In this document: one piece after another, positions 16,742 through 25,259 of the stretch | How positions within the stretch are numbered: the first letter of the stretch is position 1 | How the letters are laid out: every line of letters starts with the position of its first letter | NCBI GenBank assembly: GCA_035461175.1 | Contig: DATHVR010000094.1 | Location: 1-55,924, forward strand | Length of the DNA: 55,924 nt | Direction of reading: 5' to 3' | Source: DATHVR01 sp035461175 | GTDB lineage: Bacteria > Actinomycetota > Acidimicrobiia > Spongiisociales > ZC4RG35 | Notes under the pieces: model-generated | The model's input: only the letters and a program-made list of their open reading frames with translations | What the model was told of the DNA's origin: nothing | The model's database searches: none | Translations under genes and position numbers: made by a program

Positions 16742-16814
16742 CGCCCGCGGCAGGATTCGAACCTGCGGCCTACCGCTTAGGAGGCGGTTGCTCTATCCCC
16801 TGAGCTACGCGGGC
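16742..16814 (-). tRNA. tRNA-Arg (anticodon CCT)
   Basis: A 73-nt cloverleaf on the minus strand. The acceptor stem is GCCCGCG/CGCGGGC with discriminator G, the D stem is GCTC/GAGC, and the anticodon stem is ACCGC/GCGGT around the loop CTCCTAA. The T arm carries GGTTCGAATCC. Anticodon CCT reads AGG. CCA is not encoded. Its 5' side abuts the accessory stretch with the decayed transposase. Confidence 0.95.
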
Positions 16815-16983
16815 GGGATGGGTTGAAAACGCAATTGGAAACCGGGTGTTGTCGGTCCCGGAGGTAAGGGTAGGCGCCGGAGGGCATGTTTTCGGCGGGT
16901 GGAATCGACCAGACAAGCGCGAACAGGTCCGAGATTGGCGCGGCTCGTAAGCGGTGGGAGGGAGTTCGGGATTGGACCAGGGC

Positions 16984-17690
16984 TCAGCTGGCCCGGGGGA
17001 TTGGCGGGTCGGTGGTGGTGGGGTCGTGGCGGGTGGTGAAGATGGCTTCGGTTTGGCGTTGCGGTGGGCTTGCCAGCCGAGCACGGAGAGGTGGTTGGTG
17101 GCGAAGCCGTAGTGGTGGAGGCGTTCGCGGGGGAGGTGGTCGTCGATGGTGCGGTTGGCGGATTCGGCGGCGGCCCGCAGCGGCCGTTGGATGTCGGCGA
17201 AGACGGGGTCGGTTTATGGGAAGGCGCGGAGGTGTTCGGGCCGGTGTAGCCGGCGAGTTCGTCGTCTGTGGTTTGGTCGAGGCGGATGCGGATGTATCCG
17301 TCGGGTTGGCCGGTGGGGTCTTCGACTTGGTATTCGGCGAAGAGGCGGTAGGTGCCGGTGGTCTTGTTGCGGCGCCGGTTGATGCGTCGCCTCAGGAGTG
17401 GTTGGAGGTGTTGGTTGCCGTCGACGTCGTAGCTGCGGATGTGGGGTGCTCCTCCGACGAGGTGGATCTCCACTTCGGTGGGTTCGCCTTGGGCGGGGCG
17501 GTGGGTTTCGAGGCCGTGGTAGCGGTCGGGGGTCTTGCCGCGGCTGCTGTGGAGGCCGACGAGTCCGATGTGGCCGGCTTTGAGGAGCCGGTCGAGGCGG
17601 ACTCCGCGAAGTGCCCGGTCGTACGCGTAGCCGACCAGTCCCGGCCGGTTCTGGGCGGCTTGGAGGTAAGAGCTGCCCCAAGTGTCGAGT
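16984..17690 (-). pseudogene. Decayed transposase-like gene
   Basis: Minus-strand codons give a coherent protein segment from about 17690 ('LDTWGSSYLQAAQNRPGLVG', 'AYDRALRGVRLDRLLKAGHI') to 'RIRLDQTTDDELAGY' near 17245. The frame then shifts to 'RPEHLRAFP', meets a TAA stop near 17215, and continues in the same frame as 'TDPVFADIQRPLRAAAESAN', 'RTIDDHLPRERLHHYGFATN' and 'HLSVLGWQAHRNA'. Another shift is needed to reach a plausible C-terminus at 16984. The pattern resembles transposase-like proteins frequent in actinobacteria. The 5' end is missing, so the gene is truncated, frameshifted and stopped. Long plus-strand ORFs here are its GC shadow. Confidence 0.6.
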
Positions 17691-17727
17691 CAACGGAGCG
17701 ACCCGCTGGCTGTCACCAGACAAGGCG

Positions 17728-18132
17728 ATGATCGCTTTGGTCGGGTTGGCCGCCCGTAGCGCCATCTCGGTACTCGATCTTTGCGCCGCCACTGCATGGC
17801 GGTATGCCCATGGTGGCCCTCCACCTACGGGAGAAGCTGATTTCGCTATGGCTGTGAAGTCCTCCTCGGGCCTAGACCATCACCATCAGGAATGGGTCCG
17901 CCAGATCAACGGCACAAACGACAAGGCTCTGGCTGAGGATTGTCGTCACCAGCTAGTTCACCGCACCACCGGAAGGAACCTTTATCGAGGGGGGCGTACG
18001 GGAACAGAATGGAGCGACTATCGAATCGGGAAGAACGAGCAGCCCGTCAGGGTGGACCACCTGGTGACGAGGATGGCCAAATACGCTGAAGGTTGGTTCT
18101 GCTCATTCTGTGATGTCCGACCTAGTCCTTAG
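17728..18132 (+). CDS. Hypothetical protein, possibly truncated, HEPN-like motif
   Basis: A 134-residue ORF from the ATG at 17728. The frame remains open upstream into the transposase remnant, so the N-terminus may be lost. Segments 'ARSAISVLDLCAATAWRYAH' and 'DKALAEDCRHQLVHRTTGRN' are protein-like and helical. RHQLVH fits the R-x4-H motif of HEPN nucleases, and the C-terminal half is rich in aromatic residues and Cys. There is no clear SD. The gene lies directly beside mobile-element debris, so it may be a broken accessory gene. The HEPN link is suggestive only. Confidence 0.4.
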   Translation: MIALVGLAARSAISVLDLCAATAWRYAHGGPPPTGEADFAMAVKSSSGLDHHHQEWVRQINGTNDKALAEDCRHQLVHRTTGRNLYRGGRTGTEWSDYRIGKNEQPVRVDHLVTRMAKYAEGWFCSFCDVRPSP

Positions 18133-18492
18133 CTGGAGACGGGTCAGGCACCTCGTTCCCAGCCTGGCACACCCGTCCTCTAGTCTCAGACCCCGGAGCC
18201 CTGGTCACCCTGGCGACTGAAACCCGCCGCCGCCCCCGGCATGCGTCGGCCCCGGCAGCGGCAGCAGTCTCATCCTGACCGCAAGACCTCCCGTGACGGA
18301 TGCAGGGGATGGCCTGGACTGGAGGCGTCTTTGGACGAGCCGGACGACCACCGGTGCCGAGGTGATTCGGCGGCGCTGGCGGAACCGGCGTCGGCTGCGG
18401 TGTCCGTCACCATCGTCTTGCTTGCGGTGGGGACTCCACGGGTCATCTCAATTGGCCGGACGCGCGGCCACGGTCCTTGGCGGCGGAGCCGA
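18133..18492. other. 360-bp stretch without a convincing gene
   Basis: No reading frame here has clear protein character or a ribosome site. A short inverted repeat, GACGGGT and ACCCGTC, lies near 18140-18175. The stretch joins two poorly conserved accessory ORFs and may be eroded mobile DNA. Confidence 0.4.
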
Positions 18493-18945
18493 ATGTCGTC
18501 GATTGCTTCCCCGGCCCGCCGCCGAGGTGCCTGGAGGGCCGTCTCCTATGGAGTCGGCGGCTGTGCGGTAGCCATTGTCCTCGCACTTCTGGCCGGACCT
18601 GCAGGGTCTGAGGTATTCGCGGGAACCACCAGCACCACAGCCGTCGCCGTGATCAGTCCGCTCGGAGGGCTGGCCGGAACGACAGTGGCCTTTCGTCGAT
18701 ATCGGAGCCGACAACCGACGAGCCATGATCTGGCTCTCTTCTGGTGCGCAATGACCGCCGTGATCGTCATATCCACATACGTCTACCTGCGTGTCGACCA
18801 GGCGTCGACGGCCACGGCTCTCATCACCGGCGCCGCCGGTCTTCGGGTCATGCGGATCGGCCTCATGGAACGATCCGCCGGCCACGCCGGCCAGGTCGTT
18901 CCCCGAGGCCCCAGATCAAGGCGGCTGCGAGCGCATCCCCGTTAG
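18493..18945 (+). CDS. Hypothetical membrane protein, ~150 residues
   Basis: From the ATG at 18493 (GGAG four bases upstream) the product has about three to four hydrophobic stretches: 'GVGGCAVAIVLALLAGPAG', 'AVAVISPLGGLAGTTVAF', 'LALFWCAMTAVIVISTYVYL' and 'ASTATALITGAAGL'. The frame is open 250 bp further upstream, but that part looks like random GC-rich sequence. The family is unknown. It lies in the accessory stretch next to another small membrane protein. Confidence 0.5.
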   Translation: MSSIASPARRRGAWRAVSYGVGGCAVAIVLALLAGPAGSEVFAGTTSTTAVAVISPLGGLAGTTVAFRRYRSRQPTSHDLALFWCAMTAVIVISTYVYLRVDQASTATALITGAAGLRVMRIGLMERSAGHAGQVVPRGPRSRRLRAHPR

Positions 18946-19058
18946 CGGCTGTTGGCCAGCAGACAACCTCACAAGAGTGGAAAGACAAGAGACAATGGAC
19001 TTCAGAGCCCATCGACATCAAACTCTGGCCGTCTGGTCGACGATAGGAGCACAACCAC

Positions 19059-19286
19059 ATGAGCAAGCAAAGTAGCGACAGCCCGGGTTCCTCGTTGCCC
19101 GTGCTGGCACTGACCGGGTTGGGGATCCTCATCACCGTTCTTGGCCTCTTCGCCGCCGGCGACATGGCTATCGTCGTCATCGGCCTGGCTGCGATCTTCG
19201 GTGCGGGGGTGATCGGTGTGATCGAGCGCCTCATCGAAGGGCGCAGGGTCCAACCGGACGACGAGCACGAAAGAGCCGAAACATGA
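19059..19286 (+). CDS. Small membrane protein, 75 residues
   Basis: AGGAG nine bases before the ATG supports translation. After a Ser-rich 12-residue N-terminus there are two hydrophobic helices ('LPVLALTGLGILITVLGLFA' and 'AIVVIGLAAIFGAGVIGVIE'), then a charged cytoplasmic tail rich in Asp, Glu and Arg. No family is recognised. A 50-codon ORF overlaps its stop by ATGA but lacks support. Confidence 0.6.
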   Translation: MSKQSSDSPGSSLPVLALTGLGILITVLGLFAAGDMAIVVIGLAAIFGAGVIGVIERLIEGRRVQPDDEHERAET

Positions 19287-19702
19287 ATATCCGTCTCGCC
19301 ATTGCTCGCATCGAGTCAGCCGCGCCCTGTGAGGCCCTGTGGTCCGCGGCGGGATGGTCAGGATCGAGATGGTCGAATAGCCATATCCGCCTCTCATTCC
19401 CGATGGCTGGGATGGCACGTCTCGTATCCTCATGATCCTTGAACTGGAGATGCCAGCTCTTGAAGAGGAGGTCAAGTTCTGGTGCTAAACACGGAATTCC
19501 TAAGCGCCCCTCAAGAACAGCCGACTACCAATGTGGGCTAGGTGCCTGGTCCGCCGTGCTGTTGGGGCTCCGGGAATTTCACCTGGATCATCGGTGCGTT
19601 GACTAGGGGTGGTCACCGTTGGCGGGATTGGCGATGAATGGGTCTTCCGATTGTTTCGTGTTGTGTTAGCGGCTTCGCCTGGTGGGATAACCCCCCGGGG
19701 GT
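19287..19702. other. 416-bp stretch without a convincing gene
   Basis: No supported coding region. Near 19692-19704 the sequence CCCCCCGGGGG, just beyond the response regulator stop on the minus strand, could form a weak terminator. The base composition is lower in GC than the flanks, consistent with accessory DNA. Confidence 0.4.
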
Positions 19703-20335
19703 CTAGTCGAGGCGTATGAGGCCGGCTCTCAGGGCGGCGGTGACTGCCGCTGTTCGGCTGTCAACGCCGAGCTTGTCGTAGATGTGAATGAGGTGGGTCT
19801 TGACAGTGGCTTCGCTGACGTAGAGTGCCTGGCCGACTTCTCGGTTGGATGACCCTTCGGCGATGAGTTCGAGCACGGCGACCTCTCGTTCGGTGAGAGG
19901 CGTCACCGGATCCTCGCTGGTGTTGGCCAGTGCGTTGGCGACACCTGGAGCCATGACGGTTTGTCCTTGGGCAACGGTGCGAATGGCGGCGAATAGCTCG
20001 CTGCGAGGAGCGTCTTTGAGGAGGTATCCGGATGCGCCGGCGGCGATGGCTGAGCGAACGTCGGCGGTGGTGTCGTAGGTGGTGAGGACGAGCACTTTGA
20101 GGTCGGGATGGTGCAGAACCAGCGCCTTTGTGGCTGCGATCCCATCGAGATGGGGCATCTTGAGGTCCATGAGGACGACGTCGGGGTTCAGTTCCTCAAC
20201 GAGGGCCAGGGCTTCGCGACCGTTGGATCCCTGGCCGACCACCTCGAGATCTTCTGCTCCAGCCAGCATGCCTGCCAGTCCGTCTCGCACGACGGGGTGG
20301 TCGTCGACGATCAGGACTCGGATCGGTGCGCTCAT
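19703..20335 (-). CDS. NarL/FixJ family response regulator
   Basis: A 210-residue two-component regulator. The receiver domain (about 5-120) has the acidic pocket at D11/D12 and the phospho-acceptor D57 in 'DVVLMDLKMPHLDG', plus the later Lys of 'YLLKDAP'. The LuxR-type HTH (about 145-205) reads 'LTEREVAVLELIAEGSSNRE' then 'VSEATVKTHLIHIYDKLGV'. Its ATG overlaps the histidine kinase stop (ATGA). The target is presumably the linked ABC exporter operon. Confidence 0.95.
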   Translation of the reverse strand: MSAPIRVLIVDDHPVVRDGLAGMLAGAEDLEVVGQGSNGREALALVEELNPDVVLMDLKMPHLDGIAATKALVLHHPDLKVLVLTTYDTTADVRSAIAAGASGYLLKDAPRSELFAAIRTVAQGQTVMAPGVANALANTSEDPVTPLTEREVAVLELIAEGSSNREVGQALYVSEATVKTHLIHIYDKLGVDSRTAAVTAALRAGLIRLD

Positions 20336-21810
20336 ACCTGTCCCGGGGGGATCGGCAGGACGGCCGATATCGTGGTGCCTTCGCCGCGGCCGCTCTTCAC
20401 CATGAGGCGCCCTCCGAGTTCTTCGATGCGGTCTCTCATGGTGCGTAGGCCGTAGCCGGAGCCGTCTTGCCGGCTGTGAGGAGGGTCGGCGGCATCGAAG
20501 CCGACGCCGTCGTCGTTCACTTCCAGTCGGAGTTCGCCCGGGCCGTATTGGAGGTTTAGGGCGGCTCGGCGGGCGGCGGCGTGTTGATGGATGTTGGCTA
20601 ACGCCTCTTGGGCGACGCGGAGGATTGCCGCTTCGTGAGCCGGTGAAAGGTTGCGGACCTGTCCGGAGGCGCTGTAGCGGGCAGGAATGCTGGTCTCTTC
20701 GCGCCACCGTTCGACTAGGTGGCCCACCGCATCGGTCAGGGTCGCGTCGACGAGTTCGGCGGGTCGTTTGTCCCGGACGAAGGCACGGGCGGCCTCCAAT
20801 CCCTGTCGTGCGCTCTGTCGGGCGATACCGAGTCGCCGGGTTACCTCTTGTGGATGTTGCGGAAACGCTCCTTCGGCTGCTTCCAGTTGGGTGACGATGC
20901 TGGTGAGAGCCTGGGCCAGGTTGTCGTGGACTTCCCGGGCCAGCCGTTCCCTCTCTTCGAATACACCGGCGGTGCGAGCCCGGTCGGCGAGTCTGAGGTT
21001 GTCGAGCATCACCCCGACGTGGGGGCCAATGGTGTGCCACCGGGCCCGCTCGTCGGCTGTGAGTTCTCGCTCTGTGGTTACGACCAGGGCGTCGTCACGG
21101 GTTGAACTGAGCGGAACCACCAGCCCGGGCCCGGTGACTGTCCCCGACCGGGAAATAGTTACCGAGTCGCCGGGGCTCCCGAGGTGGGTGATGACTGCTG
21201 CGCACACTGCTCGTTCTGTTCTGGCTGCGGCGACTGCCGCCGTGGCGGTGTGGATCCTGTGTAGCTCATCGAGGGCGTGTCGGCGGCGCCGGGACTGGCC
21301 ATGGACCCCTTCGATGAAGTAGCCGATCGCCACGGCGACGACGCCACTCGCTATCACACTGGCCGCGGCGCCGGGGTCGTCTTGGGCGCGGGGCACGACA
21401 CCAACCGCCAGACCCAACGTAACAAGCACGACGCCCACCCACTTCCACCGACCCAGAAACAGGAAAGCCTGGGGGTAAAGGGCATATACCAACAAGAAAT
21501 AGGCGGGGTTGCGTTGGATCAGGACAGTGGCAAACACGACGGAGACGGCGAAGTAACCGAGGAACATGCGGCTACCCCCTAGTCCATCCCAGTCTTCCAC
21601 GCCACGCACCAACAGCAGATACAGACCCGCCCACACAGTGGCCAGCGCAACGGTCGCCGTTCGTACGCCGAGGCCGGTGGACGGGTCGGCGGCCGCGATG
21701 GCAGTGGGGATCCCCAAGCTTGCCGCGAACAGGCTATGCCATATCCATGCACGCCGGTTGATTGCTTCGGTGTCTCGCATGGCCGGCGCGTCGGGGACGA
21801 CCATGCTCAC
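20332..21810 (-). CDS. Sensor histidine kinase (HisKA_3/LiaS-NarX type)
   Basis: A 492-residue kinase from a GTG at 21810 that overlaps the permease stop (GTGA); the ATG two codons later is the alternative. Residues about 25-170 contain five to six membrane helices with no large external domain, so it probably senses a membrane or intramembrane signal. A GAF-like region follows (about 180-270), then the dimerisation helix with the phospho-acceptor His 295 in 'LAREVHDNLAQ', and an HATPase_c domain with 'EVNDDGVGFDAAD' and 'GYGLRTMRDRIEELGG'. This layout is typical of kinases paired with drug-responsive ABC exporters. Confidence 0.92.
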   Translation of the reverse strand: MSMVVPDAPAMRDTEAINRRAWIWHSLFAASLGIPTAIAAADPSTGLGVRTATVALATVWAGLYLLLVRGVEDWDGLGGSRMFLGYFAVSVVFATVLIQRNPAYFLLVYALYPQAFLFLGRWKWVGVVLVTLGLAVGVVPRAQDDPGAAASVIASGVVAVAIGYFIEGVHGQSRRRRHALDELHRIHTATAAVAAARTERAVCAAVITHLGSPGDSVTISRSGTVTGPGLVVPLSSTRDDALVVTTERELTADERARWHTIGPHVGVMLDNLRLADRARTAGVFEERERLAREVHDNLAQALTSIVTQLEAAEGAFPQHPQEVTRRLGIARQSARQGLEAARAFVRDKRPAELVDATLTDAVGHLVERWREETSIPARYSASGQVRNLSPAHEAAILRVAQEALANIHQHAAARRAALNLQYGPGELRLEVNDDGVGFDAADPPHSRQDGSGYGLRTMRDRIEELGGRLMVKSGRGEGTTISAVLPIPPGQV

Positions 21811-22541
21811 TCCCAGCGGAACGTGCGGGCAGAGAGGGTTGCAGCGACGATGGCGGTGACGGCGAGGACAGCAATCGCCATCAGCGGTATCGGCCGTCCT
21901 GTCCATGGGTGTTGCATTGCCTCGATAGCGTAGGTGAGTGGAAGGAAGTCGCCCAGGGTCCGCAGGGTCTCGCTCATCACGTGACGTGGCCAAGTCGCCC
22001 CCGACAGGAAGATCATCGGGAAGTAGAGCCCGGCGGCAACGGCCTGCGCGGTCCTCGCCGTGCGGACCACCCCGGCGAGGAGGAATCCGAGCGCATAGAT
22101 GCTGGCTGCCGACAACAGCAACGCCACCAGCGCCCAGAGGGGATTCGTGGGCGGATTGAGGTCGAACGCCGCCATACCCACCGCAACCAGGACTCCCACC
22201 CCCACCACGGTGACGATCATGGCGACGACCACATGTGAAGCCAGTAGAACCGTCGACGACAGAGGGGTGGCGCGCTGGCGGCGGAGCACGCCTTGTTCGC
22301 GGTAGCCGGCCAGATGCACGGGCAGGACCATCAGTCCCATCGTGGCGATGACCAGAGCCATATAGCCTGGCACCAGGGTATCCAAGGCACCCACACCTCC
22401 CAGCTCGGGCACAGGGTCGTTGCCGTGTGTGCTGTTCATCACCAGCAGCAACAGGGGGAGACCGAGCACGAAGACGGCCGCGGCCGGTTCACGCATCAGA
22501 AGCTTCAGTTCTGTCCAGGTAGTGGTTGTGAATGCATGCAT
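21807..22541 (-). CDS. ABC-2 type transporter permease
   Basis: A 244-residue permease with six hydrophobic helices. The start at 22541 ('MHAFTTTTWTELKLLMREP') follows an AAGGAG site on the minus strand. The mid-protein 'GYREQGVLRRQRATPLSSTV' is the amphipathic coupling segment of ABC-2 permeases, and 'SGATWPRHVMSETLRTLGDF' then 'LPLTYAIEAM' are standard near the C-terminus. It should form a homodimer with the upstream ATPase to export a hydrophobic compound such as an antibiotic or lipid; the substrate is unknown. Confidence 0.9.
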   Translation of the reverse strand: MHAFTTTTWTELKLLMREPAAAVFVLGLPLLLLVMNSTHGNDPVPELGGVGALDTLVPGYMALVIATMGLMVLPVHLAGYREQGVLRRQRATPLSSTVLLASHVVVAMIVTVVGVGVLVAVGMAAFDLNPPTNPLWALVALLLSAASIYALGFLLAGVVRTARTAQAVAAGLYFPMIFLSGATWPRHVMSETLRTLGDFLPLTYAIEAMQHPWTGRPIPLMAIAVLAVTAIVAATLSARTFRWE

Positions 22542-22564
22542 GATGTTCTCCTTCCTCGTTTCGT

Positions 22565-23305
22565 TTAGACGTAGTCGGCCAGGGCGCCGGTGAGCGTCAG
22601 GTAGGCGTCCTCGAAGTTGCGGGGAGACTCGCCGTCCTGTGAGGCCTGTGCCATGAGGGCGCTGGGCGTGCCAGAAGCAACGACCCGGCCGGCGGCGATC
22701 ACCGCTACCCGATCGCACAGCTGTTCCACTTCATCCATGAAATGAGTCACCAACAGGACGGACACTCCCTGGTCTCGCAGCTTGCGGACCAGTTGCCATG
22801 TGACGCGGCGGACCTCCGGGTCCAAACCCGTGGTCAGCTCGTCCAGCACCACCACCTCGGGGCTCCCGACCAGGGCGAGGGCGATGAAGAGACGCTGCCG
22901 CTGACCGCCCGATAGGGAGGCCACCGCGGCACCACGTTTGTCGGAGAGCTGCCAGTCGTTGAGGAGGCTCTCGATGTCGGCCGGGTCGGGGTAGTACGAG
23001 GCAAAAAGACGGAGGGCCTCTACCACCCGAAGACGTGCAGGAAGGGCCGATTGCTGAAGCTGTACCCCGACCCGCTCACGGACCGCCCGGACGTCATCGA
23101 CCGGATCGAGACCCAGCACGCGAATACGACCTTGATCCGGGCTGCGAAGACTGGCGATGCACTCGACGATCGTCGTCTTTCCGGCACCATTCGGGCCGAC
23201 GATCCCGAAGATCTCCCCACGTCGAACCTCCAGGCTCACGCCGCTCACGGCGGCTGTCGCCCCATAAGACTTCTCGATTCCCTGCACACTGATTATCGGC
23301 TCCAA
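22565..23305 (-). CDS. ABC transporter ATP-binding protein (drug/lipid export type)
   Basis: A 246-residue ATPase with Walker A GPNGAGKTT, signature LSGGQRQRL, and 'VVVLDELTTGLDPEVRR' in place of the usual DEPT (DELT is common in exporter ATPases). The frame opens with a TTG at 23332. I prefer the TTG at 23305 because AAGGAG lies five bases upstream and the domain begins directly. It heads a four-gene unit, ATPase-permease-kinase-regulator, similar in order to linearmycin/bacitracin-type resistance loci. Confidence 0.9.
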   Translation of the reverse strand: MEPIISVQGIEKSYGATAAVSGVSLEVRRGEIFGIVGPNGAGKTTIVECIASLRSPDQGRIRVLGLDPVDDVRAVRERVGVQLQQSALPARLRVVEALRLFASYYPDPADIESLLNDWQLSDKRGAAVASLSGGQRQRLFIALALVGSPEVVVLDELTTGLDPEVRRVTWQLVRKLRDQGVSVLLVTHFMDEVEQLCDRVAVIAAGRVVASGTPSALMAQASQDGESPRNFEDAYLTLTGALADYV

Positions 23306-23469
23306 GACGGCTCCTTGCCTCGCTTGCGCCAATCATCAGGGCATCCCAGCTCAAGGGAATCAGCCGGTCGTTGAATCCGACATCCATCATTCGGTTGATC
23401 CTGTCGGACAGGGTTGATCGGTCACCCCATCCACTGCAGTGGGCCTCCAGGCGTATCTACCATGACAGT

Positions 23470-24180
23470 GTGCATGGCGCCGCGAATCGCGACGGACAAC
23501 GGTCAGCCGTCGAAGTCACGTTCCCGTTCACAGGGCTGTGGCTAGTCCAAAACAGCCCCGCTCGACGTGTCCCCAGCCATGGAAGCGAGCTCTTCGGCGA
23601 GAAGTATGCGATCGACTTCGTCGGGGTCGACGAACGTCATCGCAGTTCTCCCATCCGCGACTGGCGCACGACGTTCTCGAAAGAACCGCCAGAACGTTTT
23701 GTCGGGTTCGGTCGGCCACTCCTCGCTCCAGTCGCAGGTCAGGTAGCTGGCGTATACGATGGAGAGCCTGACCATGAGGCTCGACGTTCGCAGCTCGCCC
23801 TGATCCCGTATGCGTTCGGTCAGGCTTCCCGCATCCGGCAGGGCATCGGTGGCATCGCGGGGAACCACGTTGTCATTTCCGTTGCCGAGGGAGTGCATGT
23901 AGCCCTGGTTCACCTCAAGAAGAGCTCAATACGAGTGGCCCCTGGCCAGAGGGTCGACAGAGGTCAGCATCTCGCGGACTGCGGTAATTCGGGGAATTCG
24001 ACCGAGCCCCACGTCCACATGCAGGTCATGGATCAAGCGGATCCGAGCTCAGCTCGCGGCGTCCCCATGGTGTTCGACCGATTCCGGGAGTGGCGACGCG
24101 ACGCCCCCGGCTTTGTCGATCGCCAGAACGGCATTCCCGGCGAAGGCTCGGTCATCGAGCCGCTCCCATTCGACGTCTAG
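23470..24180 (+). CDS. M23 family metallopeptidase (LytM-like)
   Basis: About 236 residues from a GTG at 23470; the frame opens at 23371 and the true start is uncertain. The fold signature is present: an early 'PSHGSELFGEKYAIDFVG' with the first His/Asp pair, a glycine-rich core ('GNHVVISVAEGVHVALVHL'), and the C-terminal HxH as EPHVHMQV. Such enzymes cut peptidoglycan cross-links or are inactive scaffolds. No signal peptide is visible at any candidate start, which is odd for a cell-wall hydrolase. The stop TAG lies exactly in the CTAG target of the downstream IS, so the coding sequence was left whole. Confidence 0.7.
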   Translation: MHGAANRDGQRSAVEVTFPFTGLWLVQNSPARRVPSHGSELFGEKYAIDFVGVDERHRSSPIRDWRTTFSKEPPERFVGFGRPLLAPVAGQVAGVYDGEPDHEARRSQLALIPYAFGQASRIRQGIGGIAGNHVVISVAEGVHVALVHLKKSSIRVAPGQRVDRGQHLADCGNSGNSTEPHVHMQVMDQADPSSARGVPMVFDRFREWRRDAPGFVDRQNGIPGEGSVIEPLPFDV

Positions 24181-25157
24181 TTGTGCTCCGCGGGGAGGTT
24201 GTCCTTGAGGATGCTGGCGGGGGTGGCCCAGCCGAGTGATCCGTGGGGTCGGTGGTGATTGTAGAAGTGGATGAACCCGGTGTAGGCCTGGTGACGTTCG
24301 GTCTCTGAGTCCCAGTGTCGGATGTAGGCCCATTCCTCGAGGAGGATCCGGTGGAACCGTTCGACTTTGCCGTTGGTCTGGGGTCGTCGTGGCCGTGTCT
24401 TTTTCACCGTGGTGCCGGTGGCTGCGCAGGCTCGATGCCATAGCCCCGACCGGTAGCAGGAGCCGTTGTCGGTTAGCACTCGTCTTGGGGTGACGCCGCG
24501 GGAGAGGAACCAGGCTGTGGCTCTCATCCAGAACCCGGCGGCAGTCGCTGCCTTCTCGTCTCCGAGGACCTCTGAGTAGACGAGCCGGCTGCGGTCATCG
24601 ACCGCCGAGTGGATATACCGGTATCCGACATAGCGGTGTTTGGAGTGCTCTCCGGTGTATCCACGGCCTCGTGTCCGCCATCCGCCGTCAGGCGGAATCG
24701 CAGCCAGCTTCTTGATGTCGACGTGGATTAGATCACCAGGTTTGTCCCACTGATACCGGTTCACCCGCCTCGTGTCGGTGGCCCGATCGCCACGGTCGAG
24801 ACGTCCCATGTTTGCCTGGTTGAGGATCGTTGGGACTGTCGACGCCGCCAATCCAACCTCGAAACCGATCCGGTCAGCACCCCAGCGACGTTTGTGTCGC
24901 AACCGCACCACTCGACGGCGTAGCTGGCGAGGCGTCCGGTTCGGTGATGAATGTGGCCGAGACGACCGATCCAACAGTCCGTCGTCGCCCTCAGCGAGAA
25001 ACCGGGCTCGCCACTTACGGACCGTCTTAGCGTCGACCTGGAACCGCTCCGCGGTCGCCTCCACCGACCAACCCCGATCAAGAACACACTCGACCATCCG
25101 CCGTCGCCCCTCAGGAGTAAGAGGCGCATTGGGATGCTGGGATCTAGCGTGCGACAT
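24177..25157 (-). CDS. IS481-family transposase
   Basis: A 326-residue DDE transposase. The N-terminal HTH pair (about 10-60) includes 'GWSVEATAERFQVDAKTVRK'. The catalytic triad is D147 (LIHVDIKK), D230 (VLTDNGS) and E266 (GKVERFH), with the expected 35-residue D-E spacing. The end 'YTGFIHFYNHHRPHGSLGW' is typical. It appears intact and therefore recent. The stop TAG lies in the duplicated CTAG target rather than in the element. The ribosome site GGAGGGCTC immediately before the ATG is also one arm of a stem. Confidence 0.95.
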   Translation of the reverse strand: MSHARSQHPNAPLTPEGRRRMVECVLDRGWSVEATAERFQVDAKTVRKWRARFLAEGDDGLLDRSSRPHSSPNRTPRQLRRRVVRLRHKRRWGADRIGFEVGLAASTVPTILNQANMGRLDRGDRATDTRRVNRYQWDKPGDLIHVDIKKLAAIPPDGGWRTRGRGYTGEHSKHRYVGYRYIHSAVDDRSRLVYSEVLGDEKAATAAGFWMRATAWFLSRGVTPRRVLTDNGSCYRSGLWHRACAATGTTVKKTRPRRPQTNGKVERFHRILLEEWAYIRHWDSETERHQAYTGFIHFYNHHRPHGSLGWATPASILKDNLPAEHN

Positions 25158-25212
25158 GAGCCCTCCTTATGAGTTGTGAGTCGCTAAACCCACAGTCTCA
25201 TTCGGAGGGCTC
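25158..25212 (-). promoter_or_regulatory. Hairpin masking the transposase ribosome site
   Basis: GAGCCCTCC (25158-25166) and GGAGGGCTC (25204-25212) are perfect complements 37 nt apart. On the minus strand the arm next to the ATG is the Shine-Dalgarno. Transcripts entering from outside would contain both arms and hide the site; a transcript starting inside the loop would not. Confidence 0.6.
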
Positions 25213-25259
25213 AACCATTCACACCATTCCGCCAAGGACAACGTCCCCGGTTGTCACAA

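Noticed and set aside
16886..17731. 281-codon plus-strand Gly/Arg/Val-rich ORF
   Set aside because: The minus strand gives the coherent, though broken, transposase-like protein; the plus frame is its complement.
19283..19435. 50-codon ORF overlapping the small membrane protein stop by ATGA
   Set aside because: Apart from the overlap it has no ribosome site, no recognisable pattern and no support for function.
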